From Alligator mississippiensis (lineage: Eukaryota; Chordata; Crocodylia; Alligatoridae), in assembly GCF_030867095.1 (NCBI RefSeq), contig NC_081824.1:361107829-361171828 (forward strand): a stretch of DNA of 64,000 nucleotides, read 5' to 3'. This document shows positions 22,403 through 35,583 of this stretch, in pieces. Every line of letters begins with the position of its first letter. The stretch's first letter is position 1. The notes under the pieces are model-generated. The model was not told the origin of the DNA and did no database searches. It saw only the letters and a program-made list of their open reading frames with translations. The position numbers and the translations under genes were made by a program.

Positions 22403-25400
22403 CCCTACTGTAAACCGAACACAGACTTGTTAGCAAGGGAAGGAAAACTGCAGCCCCAGCACCAGTCTTTTGACATCCTTTTCTTCAAGGTTGGCTTGAT
22501 TTTTAAAAACCAAACTTAAAACCCAAACAGATCAGTACTGCCTTTTCAGTTGCAACCAGCCAGAAGGCAGAGGATACACTCTTGCCCTTTCATCAGTGAA
22601 TTTGTAACAGCTTTTGCTTTATAACAGAGTTCAGACCAGCCAAGTAACAGGCAGGAAGGAATTCAATAACTGGACTTGTTATGCACCTTGTTACACCTAC
22701 ATACACACTCTCCAATCAAGGTTCTAGCTCTAATCCAACAGCCCAGAGTCTCCACTTTTCCCACAGATGCAATGATTCTTTCTTTTACCCTACTACTAAT
22801 ATATGTTCCCTGAGCTGACCTGCAAAGCTCAGGGAGTCTTGTGTCTTTTTTTCAGCCTCCTGTACTCAAGTGGATTTCTCCACTGGCTACATCTAGGCAG
22901 AACACCCCAAGACTGCGCCTTTCCAAGCAGAACAAGAGATGCAGCAGGCCAGAGATTCCAGCCTAATCCCTCACTCAGTCACAGCATCATGAATTTCAGT
23001 GCAGACTGCGTTTTGTCCAGCTTCTCTGATGGATTTTCTAGCCTGAACTAACTTTCATGCTTCCATTGGCTACACCGCTTTTAGTATCCAAACTAGTTTA
23101 AAGCAAGCTCCAGTACATTAAAACACTTTGACTCCATTGCAGGCATCTGCATTATTAGGTCTGCTGTCTACTGGTGCAATTGACCACATGACAGCATGTC
23201 AAAAGTATTTGAATTTGTTATTCAGTCTTTGGGCTAAAAGTCTTACTGCAGTAGTGGCTTGCTGCAGAGTGATAATGACAAGGTGATAATCCTGCTAGAT
23301 AGGAGATGCTGGCCTTTGTCAGTATAAAGGGCACAGGATGGAGATAAATTTAAGCTTCTGGAGTATTCAAAAAACAGCTACCCTTTCTGCCTATCTTCTC
23401 CCATACTGCGCTTCGCAAAGAGGTGACCAATGGAAAGTTCAGTTTTGGGAGAGGAAAAACAATTACAAGAGGGAACCTTGGACAGTAGCTGTACGAAGCA
23501 GGGAATGCTTCTCAACAGGGAAGACCAAACCATAAAGAGATATAATAAAGAAAAACCAAAGACTAACTTTTCCTTTCCTGTCCCACTCACAACATCGTGG
23601 ATGCTCACCACATATAAAAGAGGGCTGTGGGAAGTGGACTCCTACACTATTTGCTTGAAATAATTCCTAACTATAAGTGTCACATTTTGTAATCATATTT
23701 TATTGTTTTTACCACACAATTTTCACACCATTTTCATATCAAGTCTCAGAGCAGCTCAATATTTTAAACCATTTTGAAGTAATTATTAATAAATAATTGT
23801 CTCATTTCATAGAGCTACAGTGCCCTCCAGTGGCCAACATGATCACAGCCCTTGGGTTCAGGAAGTTATTTTTGGAGAGGTAACCAAATCCCTGATTATT
23901 ATCCTTGATTATCTAAAAGCTGACCTGAACTGGAGACAGAAGCTGCATCCATGGGCTCTTAGATACATATCAAAGATTAAATGTTAACTGCACTATCGCT
24001 ACATTAAGGAGTAAGAAATGACTTTTAAGAGCTCATCATGCAACCATGTCTTTAACAGGTAGGCCTTAAATAAAACTTCTTAATAATAATAAATATGTAT
24101 TAGTTACAAAAATTAAATACAAACATCTTTTTGTAAATCTTTCCAACAGAACCTCTTCATATAGAGCTCACAATTTTCATTACTCTTCATCCAAAATGTA
24201 CATCCAATAGGATAAATAAACTAAAAATCGTGAAAGTAGAAACAAAACAACATATAGAAAATTTGCATTCAAATTTCAAGGAAATTTCAAGGGGGAAGAG
24301 GTAATGTGTGGTTGAGGAACAAGTCAAATAATTATCCAACATAAACAAACATCTTCTAAGTCTTCTGGGATATTATAACGATAAAACATATTTGGCGTGG
24401 GCAACGGCCTTTTTCCAAGTTATAACCCTTCCATGGCTGGAAGCTACTAATCCTGCTGAGGAAAGAGAATGGAATTTCATATTTGCCCCCTCCGGGTTCT
24501 AGTTCACAACAGCAAATCCTCCATTTCACTAACCCTTACCTATCCTTTCCCTTTCCCTCCTCTTCCTCAGCCCCCATCATATTAAATTACATTGGCTTAG
24601 CTTTAGAATTATGTTATCTGTCTTAGGGTGTTGTGGAGTCAGGAAAAATATAGTCTAGACATTATTCAGAGTGGAGCCAGGAAAAATAGGCCCTCCTACC
24701 TCACAACTTCAGAGCCACTATTCAAAATCAAATCTTCCCCAGTGTGAAAGAATAAAGAGCTAAGGTACAGAGACAGACCAAGATTCCTAGAAAACGTTAT
24801 ACTTAATGCATGATAAACGTGTTAATTGCACAATAAATTCCAACATACTACACATTCAACCAATTTATTTTACATTGAAAAAGGCAAACCAGCAGCAAAG
24901 ATGGTCCACATTTAATGTGTCACACTTTAATTTAAATGTTAGTTTAAAGGGCACTGGAAAGTTTGGCTTAAGAGTTGCTCCTTAGTTCTGGCCTGCCCAC
25001 AAACCCATTTATATTTCCATCTGCATAGGGATCCTAGTACTAAAAACCAGAAATTTATATTGCAGGGCTTCCTGGACACTGGCAAGTTTAAAAGGGTAGT
25101 TTGAGACCCAGGGATCTGGAAGGTCCCAAATCCTGAGCTCCTTATGCACCAACAAGTTGAAAAAGCAGGAATGCAGCCCAGCATCAGGGAGTCATTCCCT
25201 GATGCCAAGTTCTGTGATGGGAGCTGAGGAATTTTATCACAGATTTCCAAAACTGCATGCCCTGCCATGCCAGATCTTGAACCTCTGGCATTACAGGATT
25301 TGTGATTTCTAGGATCCAAAATAAATTCGTCAGATCCAAGATGAGATCAAATTAATGTCTTCCAGGGGCATAACACTCTGAAGTTATTTAACCATAAAAA

Positions 25401-26345
25401 TAATACACCATGAAGAACACAGAGAGACATTGTGATCGTCTAACATCATTGTGACTTCATATTCCTGTATAGACTTCTCTTTCAAGGCCTCTAAAGCTAG
25501 ATTCCTTGGAGCAGAACAGAGATGAAAATGGGGCAAGTAAGAAAATGAGATAGCAAAATATTAATCAATATTCTTGGAAACAGTGTATAAAATCATATTA
25601 TTTATGTGTTTGGAGATGGTGTGAAGGAAATAGTTGAAGGCTCAAAAAGAAGAAAATTTGTTCATTCTGCCCTGACTAGATTAGTTATAACCACCGCTAA
25701 TGAGCTAATTTAAATCGAGGTAAGTTTCCTGTATGAGACCAATAGCACACAAGGCATCTATTTATGGAAGGCCATTAAGCCTACTCATTGCCTTCTTCTG
25801 AGAGGACAGTCCCAGGAGGCCCTGTTACCTACAGCTTTAAAAGGGCAGGAAAAGAGAAATTAAACTCAAATTTAAGGGGGTGGGTCTTAATTAACCTGTT
25901 CCTGTTATTCAACTACTTAAGGCCAGTAAGTGATAAGAGCTTAGCACAAGATGGACACTGCCTAAACAAAATGATGGAATCAATCTAGGTTGTTCTAAAT
26001 TATTCAGCCATAGTTTCTATACCATTCCTTATCTACGGAGAACTCTGTGCTTAGTCAACAGATTTCTTCTGTTCTGCTTTCCTGACAATAGCTCTTCAGG
26101 TATTTTCTCCACTAGCACAGGCTTTCATGGGAAAATGCCAGGTTTTTTAAAGCTATTTCACTGAAATTTTTCAGTCAACATGACTACAATTGTTTGCCTT
26201 GTTGGGTGCTGAGGAACCTGACCTTATAGGGCCCATGATTCCAAGCTGCCCTGGAGCCAGAGACTGTAGGTCTTGTAGGTCCCCTGTCAGCACTTCAAGA
26301 TTCCCCATCTTTGAATTCCTGGGAGGGAGTTCAAGGATCCACAAC
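22403..26345. other. intergenic, no gene seen
   Basis: No supported host exon. It holds an imperfect foldback at 25029-25319. The remainder is AT-rich with unremarkable short frames. Confidence 0.5.
25029..25319. repeat. imperfect foldback element
   Basis: The outer ends GGATCCTAGTACTAAAAA and, reversed, GGATCCTAGAAATCACAA are inverted. The centre is a clean hairpin, GCATCAGGGA, five bases, then TCCCTGATGC. A 126-codon frame on the minus strand spans the element but looks like no protein that I know. Confidence 0.5.
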
Positions 26346-26803
26346 TCTAGGGGTACATCTACACAAGTTGTTTACTGTGCAGTTGACTAACTACGCAGTA
26401 ACATCTCGGCATCAACATGTCCGCCCCATTAGGGCACACAACTCCACATCAGACCCAATTAGGGTGTACAAAACTAATCAACTCTGCAGTAACTACAAGT
26501 CCTACCCCACTACAGAGATTTTCATGTGCAGCAGCACACACGAAGATGCAGACCCGGCTGTTTGGGGCACAAGGGTGCTTCAGTGCAGGAACTGCCTGCC
26601 AGCTAGCCCTACGCTGAACCACCCTTGTGCCCCAGCCAGCCCCTCTGCAGCATACCGAGCCTGGTCAGAGCAGCCTCAGGCTGGCAGGCAGACCTCCTGG
26701 GTCTCTTGCCAGCCAGGGCTGCTGTGAACTGGCTCAATGTGCTTCAAATGTTGCTCTACAGTTTATTGCAGTGCATTAATGGCGCATGTAGATGTGCCCC
26801 AGG
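26346..26803. mobile_element. hAT-like MITE, copy A
   Basis: The ends are AGGGGTACATCTACACAAG and, reversed, TGGGGCACATCTACATGCG, a good inverted pair. The interior has CGGTTACTGCGTAG-like and GTCAGAGCAGCCTCAGGCTG phrases. A second, more diverged member lies at 57.1 kb and shares the CAGAGCAGCC block and both termini. Confidence 0.65.
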
Positions 26804-26874
26804 GGAACTACACCATACAGACTGACCCACAGACTATGTTTCCAGTTAGCCAAACATAGGCACTGACTTTTAAT

Positions 26875-27560
26875 TTTGTTGGGGGAGGGGAGGCTAAGAG
26901 ATAATGCCTCCCCCCCGCCCGTGGCATGCCCAGGGCACAGCTGACTGGAGTCCGTGGGAGGGCAGAGGCAGATGCAGGCTGCCCACTGAAGGCTTGGGGC
27001 TCCCCACCCTGCTGCCCTCCCCCCCAAGAGCTCTGTACTACCATAGTGAGGCACTCCTTGCCCACCCAGCAGAAGGGGGGGCACAACTCCACACCACCAC
27101 CCCTGCCCCTACTGCTGCCAGGCAGGCAGGGGGCAACTTGACATGGCAGCACTGAGTTCCCAATGGTAGGGCAGCAGACTGGGGAGCCCCAAGCCTGTAG
27201 CAGGCAACCCGCATCCACTCCCACCCAGAGCAGAAATCTGGGGGGCATGTGCCCCCATCTCCCTGCTCCCTGGTATTGCATGCTGCAGCAGGAAGCTGGC
27301 CCCCGCCCCCCACCCCCAGACAAGCTGCCTGTGGCTCTGTCCCACTCCCACCCTAGTCCTGGACCCCATACACTACCCTGACTGGGCAGCACCCCCAAGC
27401 CCAGCCTCAGCCTCTGCCCCACTCTCTCCCTCACTGTGGGGGCCTTAAATCTGCACACCACCCCCCTCCCATAGATTTACCTGCAAGCAACTGAGGGAAG
27501 ATATATTCCTGGCCACCTGCATGTGCATGCACACACACATGCACGTAGCACCTCCTGCAT
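26875..27560. repeat. GC-rich foldback repeat, copy 2
   Basis: The same family as 17.7-18.7 kb. The inner arms are AGGCTTGGGGCTCCCCACCC (about 26990) and its inverted partner GACTGGGGAGCCCCAAGCCT (about 27180). The right edge reads CCCATAGATTTACCTGC and then TGCATGTGCATGCACACA, matching copy 1. Open frames of up to 217 codons run on both strands through the arms and are shadows of composition. Confidence 0.65.
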
Positions 27561-30500
27561 CCCACTTACTGCAGCCCCTTGCAGGAGTCCACAGCAACCT
27601 GGGCTTGGCAGTCTTCAATTAGGGATGGATGGTCACACTGCTCTCATCTGGAGCGGGGGCAGGGCCCTCGAGCCCCCATGTACTCAGTGTCTATGGATCC
27701 TGGGGTTGCCCAGCTCCTGTTGCTTGAGGAATCGTATGTCCAAAGAATCAGGTAGCCCAAGGAGGTCCTGGGGGTCCCTGCCCCATAGCAGTCCATGTAG
27801 GACTGCCCTTGAACTGCAAACTGTGGAAGCACTGACAACTGCTGTCTGAAATTGTTGTTTACCTTCGATTATACTATGCCCACTACTTAAAAGTGATGAT
27901 AGACTTGACCAGTTTGTTCATTGTCACTGCTGCTATTCAGTGGTGGGCAGCTATAAAGTTTACCAGAATTGTTTTGGCTTTAGGAAGCAGCTGCCAGAAG
28001 ATGCAGAGGAGCATATTTAGTTTCAAAAAAGATTTTCAGTATTTCTGACAAGGAGTTTTATGATATTTTAGTTCTGCAAGTTTGAGGCTTTGGCTTTTCA
28101 CCCTCATTCAAGATGAACATGTTTCCAAAAATTCAATTTCATGGGATGGAAATCCAATGTCTGGGCCAGCTTTGCTTCTAGTGTGTTTTGCATGGTCCCA
28201 TGCTTTTAGAAAAGTTATATACAGTATATATTTTATCTGGATGTAATTATTTCCTGTTTCTCCTTCATCTGCTCTCTCCCTCTTTCACTTGTGAAGCATT
28301 CAATCCTTGAAGGCATATAATTGCCTGTAAGATGTTCACTTCAGAGTCTTCTAACCATCAGTCTCTGTCTGCCCCCCTGTCTTGCCAGATTTCTAGCTGG
28401 GCTGGGCTAGGCTGGGAAATGTCTTTCCTAATAACAGAAATGGTGAATCTAAGTCAGGCGTACCTATTTCAAGGTCCTAGAATGTCTCAAGCCAATTTTC
28501 AAGACACCACAGTCCAGATGCAATAGCTGGAAAGAAGCCATACATGTTTGTTAGCTTATACAGCAAAGTGACAGCTGATCCCTCTAGATATCTGGAATCT
28601 CATTGTCAGGGCTCTTCCAAGTGACAGAACAGGTAGCTTGGAGAACAGCAGTATAATTTTACTTTTGAGGGACTTTCAAGGTGAGTAAAAGGATTTGTGG
28701 GCCATACTTTCAAGTACCAAGTGTGTCTCCTGCTAGCAAGGAATCTGTTAATCAGCACAGAATGCACATACACTCCCAAAGAGGCTGATAGCAATAACCA
28801 ACCCCAAGTGCTAATTCTACCGTAAACTAACTGGCTATATTTATATAGAAGCCAGCCTCCAACAATCTGTCTGTTCTTACACTCCACTAACAGGCTTGAG
28901 TATCTAAGAATGTAACAGTCAAGATGTGCTCCTAGGATGGCATCTGTAACTTCAGTTTTCTTCATGTGATTTGCATCTTGAATAAATGAAAACCCTTATT
29001 GCTGTGATCACTGTACTTACATGAAACAGCTGTGTCTTGCCAGGATCTCGCTCCCTCTCTGTCAGATTTATTTGAGGTCATTTATAATGATGGTCATTGT
29101 TACCTGGAGTACAGGTAAACTTGCAGGTTGATAAGAGAGACAAGAGTCAGGTCTACATTTGGAAGCACCCCTGACAGTCTGAAGAATCCTACCAGAGCCT
29201 GCATCTCAGGCCAAAACCCTGATGTTAGTCAGAATGTGTGGTATCCGTGGAGCCTGTAAAGACTCATTATTCTTCTATAACTTGAGTTATCCAAAATGTG
29301 AATACCATGTTGCCTCCAACATTTTCACCTAACTCCTTCAGGCTAGTGACTATGAGAATGTGTCTGCACCAGCTCTTAAAATGAAGAGAAGTCGATAAGA
29401 TCATGTGATGCTGCTCATGCTGTGCCGTCTCACAGGTGTGTTGTATTTGGCACAAGCTGTTTGCTTCTCAAGTAGCACCAGTATGCAAGTGTCATTCTTT
29501 GAAATGCCTTGGCAAGTTGGAGGAGGTTCCTGCCTACTCCATGTAGTTACTCCTGCCAAAGACAGATCAGGCTGGAACATCCTACTTACAGCCTCCACTG
29601 AACAGTACAAGTTCTCTTGAACCAGTTATTAGAGACAAAAGCCAAGCTTAGCCAACTTCTGGCTGAAAATGAAGCCTGTTTGCTTAATGGAAGCACCATG
29701 TTATTATATAGTAATAAGGTGAAGCCAAAAAGACACTATACTCATATGGAATTAATATTAAGATAAGGTTGTTCATTACTTCAATATTTAATAGCAAAAC
29801 ACAAACATTTTAGTAGACTTCCCAACAGACTAGGTTGAGAATATGTTGCATGATGCTAAGAAGAATAAATTGCAGTAATGTTTTTATAAATAAAGAGACA
29901 ATTAAAAATAAAAACATTAACAATTGAAATGCAAATTATTTAAGGCAAGGTAATGCTAAATACTGCCAAGTTACTTTATATATATAATCATTGTTTACTA
30001 GGTAATTGTTTGAATAGAACATAAGAAGGTAAGGTAAAATTATGTCAAACCAGTTGCCTGGTATATATCCCAATTTAGTCAACCTTTGTCCCCATATCCT
30101 ACATAATCCAACAATTATGCTTCTCTAGCAATTCTGCAGAAGTGGAGCACTTTTACCTAGAAAAATCTACTGGATTTCATTGCTTTCTCCTTTTTTGAGA
30201 CAAGTACGAGCTATATAGTTAACACCAAGGATTTTTAGACTAGAAAATAGGTGTGGTAGCATGGTAGCTACGTACAATGTGAATACACCCACGATTTAGC
30301 AATCCAAGCACTTGTATAAACACTTGTGATTTTGTGGGGGTTGTTTGCATTGTTTTGTAATTGGAAAAAAAATTTCTGGTCACTGTTTAAACAACCATAA
30401 AAGTTATAGTCGTTGACAAACTGGCTCTGAAAACCATAGTCTATGACATTATTCAGAGAGGGCAACTCAGAGAGGGCTATAACCAGGGAACAGAAATAAC

Positions 30501-32422
30501 TCCTGTAATCAAATCCAGTATACAACTTCTCATTGTTCATGGCTGATAAACTGGCAGTCATAACACAGGACAAAAGGTCACAGTACAATACTTCAAATAG
30601 TCAACTAGGGCATTCTAAGGATGTTTCATATAGCTTTGCAGGCTAGAGTTGTGAGAAAGGAGAGTAACATTACAATACAGCAAATACTAGTTCACCTTAG
30701 GGGTCTCATCCTGAATCCATTTTCTGCACAAGTCTTTTCTTGACTTCAAAGGTAGTTCAGCCTGTGGACAGCCTAAAGAACTGAGTCCTAAATCAAGAAA
30801 TAATCAGCATAAGCAACCTGTCAAAAGCAGCTGTATTTTATTGCTTTTTGTGTAAAAAAGGAGCTTTCCATTTTCTTCTTGCACAAAACCTTTTCTCCTC
30901 CAAAGAACTTTTCACTGAGTAGGCTTCAGTTTGGACATAACTTGATCATTTCATTCCTAGTAAACACCAATACTGTCCATTTATTTGACCATGAAATGTT
31001 TCCAAACAGAGTGAGCTGTGGAATACCAGGACTGCAGCCACATACCCACAGGAGTTAAAAGGATTCTAGAAATGACAGAGAGCCTCCCATATTTCATTTG
31101 TTTTTCTATTAAGAAAAGTTCTGAGCTCTTTTCCTGGTGCAGAGCACCTTAGAAACATAAATAGATCTGCTAGGATGGAAAGATTTTCATTATTTCCTAG
31201 AAATTCTGAGTCATTAATTTTCTCCCCAGCCAAGTTAACCAGCCCTAGACTTTTAGTATGCTCTGCCACTAGAAAGAGAAGAAGAGATTATGGTCCTTGC
31301 TCTCAATATCCCTTGCTCACAACCCACCTGAACTGTGCTTAGAGATACTAATTACTTTAGGATTAACCACAAAGCTCCTTTCTTTGCTGGCTGTTTGCAG
31401 CTGAGTTGTCTCCTCTGTTGACATCCAACATGTCCCTGGATCACAAAGAAAACCTCAGTATGCAGTAGGCAGTATGCTCTAGGGGAACAAGGGCAGAATT
31501 GAAAACAAACTCGTGATCCCTATATGACAATACTGGCTTGTCATTCACAGGTCTTAGTCAAGCCACTTAATTTTTCTCCCTTCATTGTCCTAGCCATAAA
31601 AATAAATATAATAAAGATTTACAAGATAATATAATAAATATTTGTCACAAGAGCAGTAATTGTGATTAATATATTTTGTAAAGCATTCTAAACAAGTGGC
31701 AGAATTAAACAGAATTTAAACTACTCCTGGTCACTGCAAAAGTTGTCATGAACATTACAGCTGTTGAGGAAAGCTAGAGTCTCTGATAAGGAGATATCTG
31801 CAGTCTCTGGGGGAGGTTGGAGTCTGTAGGGGTAGAAGTGGTAGGCTAGAAGCGCCTGAGTTGCATCAAAAATCAAAGAACTGCCCAAGTTTAACAACAC
31901 ATGGACCTAGGAGAGTAAAGGTATGCCAGTTTCTATAGCCTGTGGCATAAAAGGAGGGATATGTCCATCAACAATTCCAGCTACCCTTAACTCCTCAGCT
32001 TGAATGACCAGGTGTTTGTTCACAGCCAAATCAACTAGGGTCAGTCTTTTGCATGGGACCAAAGAAGGGCTCAAACTCATACCTCAAGAGCCACAACAAG
32101 GTGCCTGAACTGCTCTGCCACCAAAAACTTTGTCCTTGTCAGAACACTTGTCCTTGACCAAAGCTTTCTAAACTCTCAGCATCAATCCAACACAAGAAGC
32201 TTTTCTGCACCAATAACATGGCAGGAGCTTCAACAGCTCACATGTTTACATAACAAATCAAGAGCTTCAGTAGTGTCCAAAGAACTGTCCCACTCTGCAT
32301 CCCTACATCTGATTTGCTTCATGCACAGCAGCATGGCCACACCAGCCAGGAATCTATACAGTTAAGGGACAAACAATTATTTTTTATGCTTATTCAAAAT
32401 AATCTTAACAGTCTCTCTATGA
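27561..32422. other. intergenic, no gene seen
   Basis: Almost 5 kb without a recognisable gene, RNA or clear repeat. Frames here are short, AT-rich and unsupported by splice signals. Confidence 0.5.
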
Positions 32423-33641
32423 CAGTGATTCTCAACCAGGGTGCCAAGGCACCCTGGGCTGCCTTGAGATCCTTTCAAGGGTACCACAGCATGCCATACA
32501 ACATTAGTATTGTTAAGTCTACAAACAAGATTTTCAAAATAAAGCTAGATATTTAAAATAGGAATTGATGGTCTTAAAATGATTCTGGCATTCTGTGATC
32601 TTTCTGAATTCTTTACAACAGAATTGCTCTAGTATTTTTCTGTAGTTGTAACCCCCCTTGTACTATACAAGGGAACTTTTCAAAAAGCATCCATCTTGGG
32701 AAGGTCAGTGAGACCCCCCGCCTTAAGCTTGGTGGGGTAATGTTGGTGGCTGCTGGCCCTGGGGGGTGTACCCCTGAAGGAGAGGAGAGTAGCAACCAGG
32801 TTCAAGGGTGCATGTGGCAGGTGGGGTCCAGTGTTCAGAGAGAACTCTCTGTGAACAGGGCAGGGTCATTTCTAACTGCAACAGACTGTCCTGTTGGAAA
32901 CATCGACTGATCAGGGTTGGGTGAGCTCTGGCTCCTGCTGGCAGAGGGCAAATCTGTTCACTGTCTTGAGAACTGAAAAGCGCTGAAGGAAATGTTAATA
33001 ACTTTTTTCTCAGCCAGACAAATATGCATCCTGGTCTGGGCACCTGCTGGGAAGAAGAAACAAACAGCACAAGTATACTGGATCTATCCAGAGGCTTCAG
33101 AGAAGATGGATTCAATCTGCAGTGAAAGCAGTTCTCAGAAGTTTGAATAGCCCTTGTAAGAGTGTGGTAGATCCTGCATAAGCTGGAGTTTCAGGTGCAA
33201 ATGTCAAGAATTGAGCATCAAAACCTGAAACAAAGTGAAGAAATTCTTAGGGATGGCAAAACTGCAGCCATCCCTAAGATGGTCTGCAGCTTATTCATCA
33301 CTGAGGAACAGTAAGATGTTCATATATTGTGATTTTTAATGTTTTCTTTGTAAGGTTTTCATTTATTGTTTGCTGTCCACTTGTTGATGTAGTATTAAGA
33401 TAATTCTGAACTTTTTTTTAAATTTGTTATTAGAGAAAAATTCAACAACGCTAGGGGGGTGTATGTATGTGTGTGCGTACACCTCTCAGTTAAATACACA
33501 CACAACCCTCTGGGTTCAATTTTACACACATGCACCCCTATTTGTATATATAGAGAACCCAGAGAGTTGTGTGCTTAATATTGCATTTAATCTGGCATTT
33601 TCCAAGGGGTGCGTTCAGTCTAAGAATATTGAGAAACAGTG
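32423..33641. mobile_element. hAT (Charlie-type) element with target duplication
   Basis: Starts CAGTGATTCTCAACCAGGGTG and ends ATATTGAGAAACAGTG, so the termini CAGTGNTTCTCAA are inverted. It is bounded by the 8-bp duplication CTCTATGA (32415-32422) and CTCTATAA (33642-33649), one mismatch. The termini match the well-known CAGTGGTTCTCAACC ends of Charlie elements. It is 1219 bp long with no transposase frame, so it is a non-autonomous or gutted copy. Confidence 0.85.
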
Positions 33642-33661
33642 CTCTATAAGCTACCCAGATC

Positions 33662-34169
33662 CAGTGGTGGCAAACTCAGCTGGTCCTATGGGCCAGAAGT
33701 GTGGTGCAGGGCTGGATGAATGGTGCATGGCCAACTCTGAAGGCCAGATCAGGCCCACATACCATTTCACCCCTCTTCCCCAACCATGCTGGATCCAATT
33801 CACATGGCACTTCCTCAAGTCAGCTCAGGACTATATTGCATATGTCACACGTGCTGGGCGAGCCCAGGACAAGCACCATACACAGCACCCATTGTGGCTA
33901 GTCAAAGACCTGTGCTGCATGCAGCACCCTTCCCAGAGCAGCCAAAGAGGGGGATGTGTCCCATGCAGTGTGCATCCCACACCAGCTGGTGTGGGCACCG
34001 CAGATCCTGTATGAAGCACAGATCCCAGATGACCCAGGGCAGAGCCAATCTGGCATGCCATATGCATTGTGTGGGTCAACTCCAGACCCAGGGGCAGTAC
34101 CAAGATCCAGAGGATGGGGCTTCCCAGGATGCATCCAGCCCACAAGCTCTATCTTTGACACCCCTACTG
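33662..34169. mobile_element. probable hAT-like element
   Basis: Starts CAGTGGTGGCAAACTCAGC and ends TCTTTGACACCCCTACTG. The termini are loosely inverted and resemble other hAT ends in this window (8754 and 63123). Flanking 8-mers do not match. Long frames on both strands inside it share GC-rich composition and are not genes. Confidence 0.45.
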
Positions 34170-35179
34170 TATGGCATTTTGGCAGAAGGCACGGAAATGG
34201 GGCACCTTACAGACCAACTCATGCAAGGAAGAATAAGCTTAGGCTTCATTGTCAAAGTAGTCTACAGCCTATGAAACCTCATACGTCTCTGAATGAGTTA
34301 ATCCATAAGATACCACACTGCCTTGCCTTCTGCCTAATTTCAGACCAACATCGCTAACTACCTCTCCCTATTTATGGTGTTGAGCAGTATCACATTGTTG
34401 TGCTCTCAGAGACAGATCCACAGTGGTAGATTCTGAAAGGAGCAAAGCTCCAAGGATTGGATATTTTTAGAACCAGAGCTTAGTTATATGTTGTAATATC
34501 CTTATGCAATATTTTTTTTTCCAAGTAGTAAGTTGCTAAACTCCCTGCTTATCTTTAAGTCCATTCCTGATATTACACTGCTGTAAGATCCTTGACATTT
34601 GGAAAGTACAAGGAAGGATGGTCAACCAATGAATCATAGAAATTAGACAGGAAGTATTTAGTGGATCACATTCTCCCCTATTATCAGTAGGTACTTGTTC
34701 ACTATTACACGTTTTCCAGTCAACCTTATTGGCCTTTGTGAGCTATTAAAAGAGAGACTCTTAACAGTGTGGGACACCATGAGGTAAGCAGTGTGCAATT
34801 TGATACCACAACTTTTAAAAAGGAAGATTTTACTATAGCATTATGCTTCTTATGGTCTCCAATCTTATCAGGTGCTGTTGTAAACTGTAACTAAGGCCTG
34901 TTGGCAACAGTACTACTGTTATGTGGATCATTCATTCCATAATATGAATAAATTTCTAAATAGAAATTTGTCTATAAGTTCCACTAGTTGGAAATTCAAT
35001 TTAGCATTTCTTTCCAGGTATATAAAGGAATTGATATTTTGCTTATGTCATAGCATCAGTTTCCCTCTAAAATACTATCCACTAAGGCTTCTGCAATTAT
35101 TAAAAGAGAACCTATTAAAATAACTAGTTGTGAAATATTCTAGTCCCACCTTCACACACACATAATTCAGGTTGAATTA
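34170..35179. other. downstream flank of METTL21E
   Basis: About 1 kb after the METTL21E stop. It presumably includes the 3' untranslated region, but I found no clear AATAAA on the minus strand in the first 500 bases. No other feature seen. Confidence 0.4.
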
Positions 35180-35583
35180 TCATACTTCTTTTCTGCTTTT
35201 TCTCATTGCCTTATACAATGTTATGTTTAAACTGGGGAAATCAGACAGTACCTCCAGGTCAAACAGTTCCTGAAATCTGCCTACAAATTGGTTCTCTTTG
35301 TCCAGCCTAAATCTCATAGCCCAGAGAATAACAGTGTTATCTTTGCACAAGTGATCAAAGGTGAGGAGGAGTTCATCAAGGAAGGGATGATAGTACACTA
35401 CATCAGCAGCCATGATGTAGTCAAACTGACATGAAGACCAGGGAAAGTTCTTTTCTAAATCAACACCCCATGACAGCTCTTTAACTTGAGGTTGATGCTT
35501 GCATTTCATTTTTGTGTTTTGAAGAATGTTGTACTGAAGGTTTCCAAGCACTTCAGGCAGATCAGTGGCAGTCACATATGCAC
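35180..35583 (-). CDS. METTL21E: METTL21E coding exon 4 (last), lysine methyltransferase
   Basis: Encodes residues 117-250 and the TGA stop of a 250-residue protein of the METTL21 family of class I, SAM-dependent protein-lysine methyltransferases. The exon starts after TTTCCTTTGTAG. It carries the ATDLPE block (residues 122-127, the acidic loop that follows SAM-binding motif I) and DVVYYHPF (177-184), the family's D-x-x-Y signature near the substrate lysine. The wording KCKHQPQVKELSWGVDLEKNF fits METTL21E rather than METTL21C. Known biology: the mouse gene is muscle-enriched and linked to fibre size; in human it is a pseudogene. The whole frame here is intact. Confidence 0.93.

Noticed and set aside
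24939-25319. 126-codon frame on the minus strand
   Set aside because: It coincides with an imperfect foldback element and has no acceptor, donor or recognisable motif.
26776-27461. Open frames of up to 217 codons on both strands
   Set aside because: Second member of the same GC-rich family; low-complexity Gly/Pro/Ala-rich translation.
33424-34357. Several overlapping frames on both strands
   Set aside because: They span the end of one hAT element and a neighbouring hAT-like repeat; no domain seen.
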